This document shows positions 55,912 to 64,000 of a stretch of 64,000 nucleotides of DNA, one piece after another (within the stretch, counting starts at the first letter, position 1; each line of letters opens with the position of its first letter). The position numbers were made by a program, and so were the translations under genes. This DNA comes from Aphrocallistes beatrix. Lineage: Eukaryota; Porifera; Hexactinellida; Sceptrulophora; Aphrocallistidae. Location: NCBI GenBank assembly GCA_963281255.1, contig OY725496.1, positions 992,001 to 1,056,000 on the forward strand, written 5' to 3'. A model generated the notes under the pieces. It was not told the DNA's origin. It made no database searches and saw only the letters and a program-made list of their open reading frames with translations.

Positions 55912-56455
55912 CAAGCGCGCTTCGCTTGCTTGCGCTGCGCGGCTGGCGGACACTTTGTGTCCGCCGGAGGCTCCCTTCGGTCGCCTGGAGATGACATTGG
56001 TTAATTATAAGGGAGATATCATCTCTAAATATGTCCATCTTAGTTTTAAAATCGATATCACTCGAAAAAACACCAAATTTGTCAATTTTTAAAATTTTGA
56101 TGAGTAATGGTGACGTCATAGTAAAGTGATGAGTCATCATTTTTTGATGATAGTTGCATCATATGTGAGATGTGTTAGTATACATATTCTATTAAAATTT
56201 TAGCCTTCTATCTCCTATAATGGCTGAGTTATGCCCGAATAACTGTGTTGCTTAACTTTTAAAAATGTGACAATGACGTAATAATTCCATGATGAGTCGA
56301 CATTTTGCTCTGAGCTCAGAACTTGCTGGAGCCATAGCCAAAAGACTCCCACATACCAAAAATCAGCTTTCTACGCTTGGCAGTTTCTTCAATCATTTCG
56401 TTACATATATATATATATACACACACAAACATTAATCGAGTTTTAATAGTAAGGA
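55912..56455 (-). mobile_element. Helitron-like family A, complete copy with paralogous empty site
   Basis: 544 bp. The duplicate copy near 59063 reads TTAATATACA|TAACAACAAC without it, so the insertion is exactly CAAGCGCGC...GTAAGGA (reversed TCCTTAC...GCGCTTG). It lies between A and T without any target duplication, as canonical Helitrons do. Confidence 0.9.
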
Positions 56456-57066
56456 TAACAACAACTTGTGCGGCAGGAATTGAAACTGATTCGTCTCTAA
56501 TACTTCATTACGTGAGTGATACTTAGTCTTGTGATGCAGTTGTATTATACCATTGAATTCTCTTAGTTAATTAACCCACGCTTGCCACAGGAATATGTTG
56601 CGTCATTTCCGGTTTAAGTCATTTTCAATGGGGAAGCCATACAAGTTTGGGGTATTTTCTATAAATAGAAAATACCCCAAGCCAACGAAGTGTAAATTCA
56701 GTTCAGTATTACTGTAGCAGTTCTCTGTACTAATAGTATTACTGAAGCAGTTTTGTAGTATTCAAAAGATGGCGCCAAATCTATCACAGGAATTAAAATC
56801 TCCGTCGATTACTCTTGCAGTGGTCTACTTGTAATCACAAAACCTCACCTTCACTAGACCATGTCCTCATTTAATGACAGAGCAAACTATGAAAAAACTT
56901 TTCAAATGTATATACTCCTCGAAGGCCATTGTGTATAAGTATTTTACTGAAATTTTGTACCATTTTAAATAATTCATTTGATTGGTGAAAGTTTGTTGTT
57001 AATATTTAGATAAGCTTGATAGTGATTACATTCAACTCACTGTAACCAAACACTAGCCATCGCTCA

Positions 57067-57075
57067 TATATAAAT
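57067..57075 (+). promoter_or_regulatory. Candidate TATA box of NHL gene 2
   Basis: TATATAAAT, 71 bp before the ATG at 57146. The same motif at the same distance precedes NHL gene 3 (59542-59550), because the duplication carried it along. Confidence 0.55.
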
Positions 57076-57145
57076 ACACAAGATATTTCTACACTACCAT
57101 TTTAACTACAACTTCCCCTTCAATTATTCTTCTTTCTGAAGTGTA

Positions 57146-57718
57146 ATGGCTGGCATCCGATTTCCCAAAGTGCCACACCTCAAAGATTCAACAGAGCCAC
57201 AAATAAATATCTACGACCACTTGACAACTGTTGAAAAGAGAAAAATAGGACGTAGTAAAGAAGAACTTAATGTTAAAGGTGTTGTCTTCGATTCTACCAC
57301 CGACAAAATTTTTCTGTTAGAATCGGGATTAAAGTCCTCACATATTTCAATCTTCTCACAGAGTGGTGAATTACTCTACACATTAAAAACTGTGCTCATG
57401 AAGAATCCAAGTGGGATAGCAATCGATGAAGACAATATTTACTTCACTGATTTAGAATTGGACTGCGTATTTCATTTCAAAATTGTGCCTTTCTTCCATC
57501 TTGTTGGTACAGTAGGAAAGAAAGGCACTGGAGATGAAGAATTCAACTGCCCCTATCAGCTCGCGGTGTCCATTCACGGAGGTATCTTTGTAGCTGATTG
57601 TATGAATAATCGAATCAAAATCATCAATCGATCCCTGAAATACCAAAATCACATCTCGCACTACTCCATGACAAGACCGTGTGATGTTCATAGACTCGAA
57701 ATATATTCTCGCTTTTAG
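57146..57718 (+). CDS. Chimeric NHL gene 2 (gene 3 head, gene 1 tail)
   Basis: 190 aa. Residues 1-181 are identical to NHL gene 3 up to RPCDV, then HRLEIYSRF and stop, the end of NHL gene 1. The join is at 57687-57689. It arose as the junction of the 2.5-kb tandem duplication and keeps the promoter and start of gene 3, so it may be expressed. The product has about the first half of the propeller (IFLLESGLKSSHISIFSQSG, NPSGIAIDEDNIYFTDLELD, YQLAVSIHGGIFVADCMNNR) and probably cannot close a six-bladed ring, although a dimer or decoy is conceivable. Confidence 0.8.
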   Translation: MAGIRFPKVPHLKDSTEPQINIYDHLTTVEKRKIGRSKEELNVKGVVFDSTTDKIFLLESGLKSSHISIFSQSGELLYTLKTVLMKNPSGIAIDEDNIYFTDLELDCVFHFKIVPFFHLVGTVGKKGTGDEEFNCPYQLAVSIHGGIFVADCMNNRIKIINRSLKYQNHISHYSMTRPCDVHRLEIYSRF

Positions 57719-58329
57719 TGTATTTGAATTGTTTAAATATCTCATATGTATTTACTAAACAATTTATGGATCATTCTTTGTAGAATTATAGAACATTTAA
57801 GTGGTTAGCTCACCTTGCAACATTGGTTAGGGCAGTGAGCTTTAATTTGGGTTACATTAGACTTTTCATGGAGTTATGCTAGCTTTCAAATTTTATACCT
57901 CAACATGTTTTTAATGATACCATGAGTTATCTGTACAGAAAGTTAGAGAAAAATTTTAAATTAATTAGTTTTTAGCTAAGGATACTTGAGTTAGACTAGA
58001 CATTTATTCTTGATTTTAACTAATGAAACTTTCTTCTTCGAATTATAAAACTTTTAAGTCGTTAGCTCACTTACAAAGTTTGTTTAGAGTATTAAAATTA
58101 GTTGTTTTCAAAGAATCTGCTACTTTGAGGTGAAGAAAACAGGATATGTCTGAGGTCAGAACTTAGTGGGGCAACAAGACTCCCACATGCCAAAAATCAG
58201 CAGCAAAAGTGTTTGAACACTTCATTGTTTCACATACAAATTGGACTAAAATTGGTCTATCCAAGAACAGGATTACATTTAAATGGTATGGGATGGAGCT
58301 AATCGGATTCCAGAATCGAATAATACACA

Positions 58330-58357
58330 TCCTTACTATTAAAACTCGATTATTGTG

Positions 58358-58425
<68 letters not shown>

Positions 58426-58918
58426 TAACGAATTGATTGAAGAAACTGCCGGTCATAGAAAGCTAATTTTTGGCATGTGGGAGTATTTTGGCTATGGCTC
58501 CAGTAAGTTCTGAGCTCAGAGCAAAATGTCGACTCATCATGGAATTATGACGTCATTGTCACATTTTAAAAAGTTAAGCAACACAGTTATTCGGGAATAA
58601 CTCAGCCATTATAGGAGATAGAAGGCTGAAATTTTAATAGAATATGTATACTAACATGTCTCACATATGATGCAACTATCATCAAAAAATGATGACTCAT
58701 CACTTTGTTATGACGTCATCATTACGCATCAAAAATTTTTAAATTCACAAATTTGGTGATTTTTCGAGTGATATCGATTAGCACAGTAGGACAGACATAT
58801 TTAGAGATGTTATCTCCCATATAATTAACCAATGTGACTCCAGGCGACCGAAGGGAGCCTCCGGCGGACACAAAGTGTCCGCCAGCCGCGCAGCGCAAGC
58901 AAGCGCGAAGCGCGCTTG
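58330..58918 (+). mobile_element. Helitron-like family A, complete copy with paralogous empty site
   Basis: 589 bp from TCCTTACTATTAAAACTCG to GAAGCGCGCTTG. The other duplicate (near 55766) reads AATACACA|TTATAATTAATC, which shows A^T insertion and no target duplication. It has a long pure (TA)n tract near its 5' end. Confidence 0.9.
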
Positions 58919-59541
58919 TTATAATTAATCACAGTTGAATTTTTCTAATTAATCATTCATTCCTAACTTTTTGAAATTATCAATCAGTGCCTCTTTATGC
59001 CACATGCGTCCATTTTAACCACTATGCATTATGGTAATGAATTATCTAATGATTTAATATACATAACAACAACTTGTGCGACAGGAATTGAAACTGATTC
59101 GTCTCTAATACTTCATTGCGTGAGTGATACTTAGTCTTGTGATGCAGTTGTATTATATCATTGAACTCTCTTAGTTAAATTCAGTTCAGTATTACTGTAG
59201 CATGCTAATAGTATTACTGAAGCAGTTTTGTAGTATTCAAAATATGGCGCCATATCTATCACAGGAATTAAAATCTCCGTCGATTGCTCTTGCAGTGGTC
59301 TACTTGTAATCACAAAACCTCACCTTCACTAGACTATGTCCTCATTTAATGACAGAGCGAACTATGAAAAAACTTTTCAAATGTATATACTCCTCGAACG
59401 CCATTGTGTATAAGTATTTTACTGAAATTTTGTACCATTTTAAATAATTCATTTGATTGGTGAAAGTTTGTTGTTAATATTTAGATAGGCTTGATAGTGA
59501 TTACATTCAACTCACTGTAACCAAACACTAGCCATCGCTCA

Positions 59542-59550
59542 TATATAAAT
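59542..59550 (+). promoter_or_regulatory. Candidate TATA box of NHL gene 3
   Basis: TATATAAAT 71 bp upstream of the ATG, with a pyrimidine-rich leader (CTTCCCCTTCAATTATTCTT) between. Inference by position only. Confidence 0.55.
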
Positions 59551-59620
59551 ACACAAGATATTTCTACACTACCATTTTAACTACAACTTCCCCTTCAATT
59601 ATTCTTCTTTCTGAAGTGTA

Positions 59621-60520
59621 ATGGCTGGCATCCGATTTCCCAAAGTGCCACACCTCAAAGATTCAACAGAGCCACAAATAAATATCTACGACCACTTGAC
59701 AACTGTTGAAAAGAGAAAAATAGGACGTAGTAAAGAAGAACTTAATGTTAAAGGTGTTGTCTTCGATTCTACCACCGACAAAATTTTTCTGTTAGAATCG
59801 GGATTAAAGTCCTCACATATTTCAATCTTCTCACAGAGTGGTGAATTACTCTACACATTAAAAACTGTGCTCATGAAGAATCCAAGTGGGATAGCAATCG
59901 ATGAAGACAATATTTACTTCACTGATTTAGAATTGGACTGCGTATTTCATTTCAAAATTGTGCCTTTCTTCCATCTTGTTGGTACAGTAGGAAAGAAAGG
60001 CACTGGAGATGAAGAATTCAACTGCCCCTATCAGCTCGCGGTGTCCATTCACGGAGGTATCTTTGTAGCTGATTGTATGAATAATCGAATCAAAATCATC
60101 AATCGATCCCTGAAATACCAAAATCACATCTCGCACTACTCCATGACAAGACCGTGTGATGTCAAGCTGACACCAGTCTCTGTATATGTTTTAAGCCCCA
60201 GAGATTCCACCAGCGTACATGTATTCTCTTATACAGGAGAGAAGATTCGATCCTTCATCACAGGTAGAGGTATTGGAATGCAAGTTAGTAGCCCTCAATT
60301 CTTTTGTCTCGATGCAAACGAGAATTTAATTATCAGCAATAGAAGTTGGGCTGATCAGCTAAAAATATTTTCTAAAGAAGGCACACTTCTTCACTCGATC
60401 GGAAAGAGAGGTGATGGAGTTGGAGAGTTTAAATACCCGCAAGGAATTACTCTAATTAACAATCGCAAGATAGCTATTATCTCTCGGAATAAGAATTATT
60501 ACTTGCAAATATTTTCCTGA
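59621..60520 (+). CDS. NHL-repeat beta-propeller protein, intact gene 3
   Basis: 299 aa in one exon, starting MAGIRFPKVPHLKDSTEPQ. Six NHL-like blades can be traced: VVFDSTTDKIFLLES, GIAIDEDNIYFTDLE, LAVSIHGGIFVADCMNNRIK, DVKLTPVSVYVLSPRDS, FCLDANENLIISNRSWADQLK, GITLINNRKIAIISRNKNYYLQ. GTVGKKGTGDEEFNCPYQLA and GKRGDGVGEFKYPQGITL are the classic G-G-G-F-P loops. There is no RING, B-box, signal peptide or membrane segment, so it resembles the propeller of TRIM-NHL proteins without the ligase part. NHL propellers bind proteins or RNA, and the ligand here is unknown. A candidate TATA box lies 71 bp upstream. Confidence 0.85.
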   Translation: MAGIRFPKVPHLKDSTEPQINIYDHLTTVEKRKIGRSKEELNVKGVVFDSTTDKIFLLESGLKSSHISIFSQSGELLYTLKTVLMKNPSGIAIDEDNIYFTDLELDCVFHFKIVPFFHLVGTVGKKGTGDEEFNCPYQLAVSIHGGIFVADCMNNRIKIINRSLKYQNHISHYSMTRPCDVKLTPVSVYVLSPRDSTSVHVFSYTGEKIRSFITGRGIGMQVSSPQFFCLDANENLIISNRSWADQLKIFSKEGTLLHSIGKRGDGVGEFKYPQGITLINNRKIAIISRNKNYYLQIFS

Positions 60521-61314
60521 TTATGAAACATGTGGACTATAGAGTGTACTGGTTAAATTATATGACTTCAACTATCCTTACCAGATGTACCAAAAAAATC
60601 TAAATTCACGTGTTTTATATTAAAAAGGTGCCTATTTTATTACAAATAGTCAGCTAATATCTCACGATTAAGAAGGGATAGAAGAAAATATGATTCATAA
60701 AATGTCCAGGAGGGATATATCTACAATATCATACGAGTTTCACCATGATGACGTCATGAAAAGTCGGGTTCAGTGACTCAATAACATAACCTTTTATATA
60801 TGTACGTATTTCAAATTTAATTAAACGCACATCTCATCCCGTCTGTGAGTATTTTTATATTCTAACACACAATTCTCTTAACTGCAATTAGGAAATGACG
60901 CAATTTGTCTAACAAATCAGAGGAAGGTATTGAACAACTTCTACCACTCAATGATCCATGTACTAACTGATTGCCATATCTTGGAGATCTGAACTAGATC
61001 TGTTGCGTCCTTTTATTGTTGCATGTAAAATGCCTCAACACTGGTTTTATAGATACTATGGACTGCAATGAGAATTCGAAACACATTCCTAAATATTTTA
61101 TTTTTGACCATCTAATGTATGCTGTGTTTACATCATAGAACATCTTTAATTCCACAAATTCTCAAAAGAAACTTTCATAAAATTTTACTCAAATTTCTAT
61201 TTGATGATAAAACTTAATTACCAAATTCAAATCATTACGCCAGATATTTAAACACTCCTTACTCTGTAGTTAGTTGCTATGCTCTGTATAAGTCATGTGA
61301 AGTCGGATTATGAT
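60521..61314. other. 3' flank of NHL gene 3, no further gene
   Basis: AT-rich. No domain or known repeat seen. Confidence 0.4.
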
Positions 61315-61600
61315 TTAATAATCAACATAGCGAAGACTTGTGCAACAGGAATAGAAGAAAATTGTCCCTATTGCTTCATTGTATGAGTGATACTTAGTCT
61401 CGTGATACAGTTGTAGTATTATACCATTTAACTCTCCTGATTGAACTCAGTTCAGTATTACTGCAGCAGTTCTCTGTACTAATGGTGTTACTGAAGCAGT
61501 TTTGTATTATTCAAAAGATGTCGTCAATTCTAAGGAACTAAAATCCATTGCTCTTGCAGTGTTCTGTTAACAATGCTTCAACGTAGCTGCGCCTCATTTA
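61315..61600 (+). repeat. Orphan NHL 5' flank
   Basis: Diverged copy of the sequence upstream of NHL genes 2 and 3 (GAGTGATACTTAGTCTCGTG, CAGTTCAGTATTACTG, AGCAGTTCTCTGTACTAATGG). No NHL reading frame follows. A family-B Helitron begins at 61619, so a fourth gene was probably lost or lies displaced. Confidence 0.55.
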
Positions 61601-61618
61601 CGTTATGATAGAGTAATA

Positions 61619-62060
61619 TCTTATATATTAAAACGCTAGGATTTTTTTTTTGTTTTTTTGTTTGTCCGAATTGATCGAAAAATTGGCAAGTCGTAGAGAT
61701 GTGAAAATTGGCATGTAGGTGTCAAATGATATGACTACGATTAAGTTCTGAGATCTAAGCGAAATTTTCACATCTCTGCAAAAAAAATGGAAAACAATTT
61801 TTCGCACCTTTCCTATACAAAATAAATGACTACACTATCACAATAGAAACCATTGTACGACACTACAATAGATCGTCATTGTTGTTATTCATACCTCAAA
61901 GCCACAAATTATGTTTGATATCTTAAATGTGTTATAGTGTATAGCAATAAAAAAAAGATTATGTGCATATTTTCACACCTTTATATACATATTTCCACAC
62001 CATTTGAAGAATTTTGAAAAATATGCTAGAGGAGTTTATATTAGTGCTGTATTTCAGAGG
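61619..62060 (+). mobile_element. Helitron-like family B copy
   Basis: 5' end TCTTATATATTAAAACGCTA after A, then a poly-T stretch, GAATTGATCGAAAAATTGGC, TGTCAAATGATATGACTACG, and the tail with TTTTCACACC repeats. No 3' hairpin end found. Confidence 0.65.
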
Positions 62061-62969
62061 TAGCGTTTTAGAGTAGGGTTGCATCCAGGGATGTTTTTCA
62101 AATCTTAGAAGTGGAAGAATGGTCGCGAACTCTTTTGTCATTGATATCAGCTCTATCCATGGGCGTAGCCAGGAATTTTGGTAAGAGGGGCACATCAACT
62201 AGCTGGGTGTCTAGGGGCGCTGTAGGCCTGCAGCAGGGTCCAGAGGCAAGCCTCTGAAAGCTAGCAACAATTTGTCTCACAATTTGGACAATTCTTTAAA
62301 ATTTTGGGGTTATAGAAATACAAATTAACTCCGATAACACTCCTCTCATCAATTATTAAATTTATTAGATAAATTTATTAGAAAAAACCAGCCAAGGGGG
62401 AAACTGCCCCCCTGACCTACTCACTACTCCCTTGACTCTATCCCCGATACAAAAATAATCTCTTACGCTTGATTCATTTCACAATTACTATTCATTAATC
62501 TAATTCAATTCTATCGGGCATCACCTAGCACTGTACGAGATGTCTAGTTAGTAGAATAGCCTAACACCTCCGTACTTCAAATTATCCCTAAAGAATACAG
62601 TGGTTATATAATAATCTGTCTTTCCTTCGCTTTGAGGAAATAGAAAGCATGTTCACAATGCTCAAAACTTCCTTTGGCAACTGCACTAATCTCAATAGTT
62701 GATTGACCAGCACCATTTATAACCTTTCATAACGAGGTGTGAAATTGTGAAGATTTCGTTGGGATATTGGAAGATCATTTTCAGACACAAACCAACTTTC
62801 AAATTTCTAACATTTACTAGTTACAAGTGAGAAATAGAACTCTGCAAGTTTTTAAATATATACCAGTTCTATTTATCCACCTTTTATAAACAGAATTAAC
62901 TTACAATTAAATTTATAGTAGGATCTATTCGCATATTTACTTAATACCAACAAAGCAATTACAAAAGAA
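62061..62969. other. Stretch without recognised genes
   Basis: Contains a GC-richer piece at 62150-62260 and CCAGCCAAGGGGGAAACTGCCCC at 62389-62411, possibly old repeats. No domain in the short ORFs. Confidence 0.35.
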
Positions 62970-63290
62970 ACCTCTGTGCGGGCCGACTTTTCTCATCGGT
63001 CCGCGGGCCATGCGGGCCGAATATAATACGTAGTTTGCGGGCTCCGCGGGCCGGAAATCTTGCAGGGCTCCCCGCGATGACAACCGAGACGATGTTTTTA
63101 ACTATCACGAGGTCCACTTATTTGTATTTGCAGAAACTCACTCCCATAAAAGGATTCCCTAAGTGTCTCTCTATAGTTAGTAACTTACATGGTGGGCCAA
63201 AAATATTTATGCGGGCTTCTTGCGGGCCGAAAATTTAGCTTCGGGCCGCGGGCCGGGTTAACTTAAAATTGCGGGCCGCGTTCAACTCTG
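62970..63290. mobile_element. hAT-like element with GCGGGCCG repeats, diverged
   Basis: Repeated GCGGGCC blocks on both sides and a right end GCGTTCAACTCTG that matches the terminus of 32912-33663. The left end is worn (CTCTGTGCGGGCC). Confidence 0.6.
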
Positions 63291-63372
63291 TTATGTATAT
63301 CCTAATTCACTTAGTATATAAGTTGTTTCATAGAGTATCTAGCAACATATCGCGTGACAGGAATGATTCATT

Positions 63373-63720
63373 GGGGACGCTGCATTTGTTCGAATTTTTA
63401 TGTTGTCACTTGTTCGAATATCTGATGTTGTCACTTGTTCGACTCTGTTTTTGGAGGAGTTGTCACTTGTTCGACTTGTTCTTAAAGAGTTCAAGTGAAT
63501 TTGGGCATTTTATTCCTCTTCTCTGTGGAGTGACCTTTTCAGAAAGGAATGTAACCAAATGAGCAGAAAAGTAGGCATTTGATGTCGGAAACGTGATACA
63601 ACTCCTTTAGAAACAGAGTCGAACAAATGACAACTCCTCCAAAAACAGAGTCGAACAAGTGACAACATCAGATATTCGAACAAGTGACAACATAAAAATT
63701 CGAACAAATGCATGCGCCTC
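63373..63720. mobile_element. Palindromic MITE built of CACTTGTTCGAA-like repeats
   Basis: 348 bp, ends GGGGACGCTGCATTTGTTCG and, reversed, GAGGCGCATGCATTTGTTCG. Flanks GATTCATT (63365-63372) and GATTCGTT (63721-63728) are an 8-bp duplication with one change. Each arm carries three to four GTCACTTGTTCGA units. Confidence 0.75.
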
Positions 63721-64000
63721 GATTCGTTTACCCTGGTTGTTACACAACATACTCGTGATATTATAATTAATGTATATTGAGGCATCTATTCGTTTCAGTA
63801 TGTAGGAGCAGTGGCGTTGAATTCAACAAATGTTGGGGAGCGAAGTGTATTTTGTCTACTTGGAATTATTTGGAGGTTGAAATAAGAATTTCGCCCCATT
63901 CTTACAATTACTAGTGTAAAAATTGTCTTTTAGTTGGTTGATAGCAAGGTTGAAACCGCTTCAACCAAATACCAATTTAACCGAATAATGGGTAGACCAA

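Larger units (their letters stand above)
55126..57688 (+). repeat. Tandem duplication, first unit (NHL region)
   Basis: From the last codons of NHL gene 1 (CATAGACTCGAAATATATTC) to codon about 181 of the chimeric NHL gene. The unit recurs from 57689 into NHL gene 3 (about 60162) with near identity. Differences: a Helitron at 55912-56455 only here, one at 58330-58918 only in the other, an extra 120 bp at about 56572-56692 here, and a 12-bp gap near 59203. Confidence 0.85.
57689..60162 (+). repeat. Tandem duplication, second unit (NHL region)
   Basis: Second copy of 55126-57688. Its 3' flank part (57719-58329 and 58919-59620) matches the sequence behind NHL gene 1 and before the chimeric gene almost base for base. 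Confidence 0.85.

Overview
The window looks like nuclear DNA of an invertebrate animal. It is AT-rich, has spliced exons with GT/AG borders, C-type lectin (CTLD), immunoglobulin (Ig) and fibronectin III (FN3) domains, intronless NHL-propeller genes, and a dense load of DNA transposons. The phylum cannot be fixed from sequence alone. No rRNA, tRNA, CRISPR or prokaryotic operon was seen.

Host genes, minus strand (about 14.6-49 kb). Two tandem copies of one multi-exon gene can be assembled by hand, although most exons lack their own ATG. Each copy runs 5'->3': a 73-nt signal-peptide exon, CTLD type III, Ig, CTLD type II, CTLD type I. Copy A then has a large exon with five FN3 domains. Copy A spans 48945 to 36082 or beyond. 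Copy B starts at 29619 and leaves recognisable sequence at 14635. Every internal exon is flanked by phase-1 introns, and the undamaged ones are multiples of 3. Both copies carry lesions: an in-frame stop in the type II CTLD and a 2.4-kb transposon inside the FN3 exon of A, and a frameshift in the Ig exon of B. A repeated block near 35 kb and 51.7 kb may mark 3' ends, including that of a third copy further right.

Host genes, plus strand (54-60.5 kb). There are three single-exon NHL beta-propeller genes. The first has a premature stop. The second is a chimera made by a tandem duplication of about 2.5 kb, with the N-terminal part of gene 3 joined to the last codons of gene 1. The third is intact.

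Mobile DNA. 0.1-7.1 kb is a complete Foldback/MULE-type transposon of 6,540 bp with 835-bp terminal inverted repeats, a 9-bp target duplication and a transposase fused to an OTU protease, inserted in a 464-bp Tc1-like MITE. Two families of short Helitron-like elements (A and B below) are scattered throughout. Two family-A copies have paralogous empty sites inside this window that show A^T insertion with no target duplication. TA-targeting transposons (Tc1/mariner and pogo-like) sit nested in Helitron copies, several of them in the internal (TA)n tract. Further families include hAT elements with 8-bp duplications, a 1.07-kb palindromic family with 7-bp duplications, palindromes built from TTGTTCGAA-like repeats with 8-bp duplications, elements with G-run hairpin arms, and a decayed mariner with DD37E spacing.

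Stretches not named in the feature list showed nothing recognisable to me.
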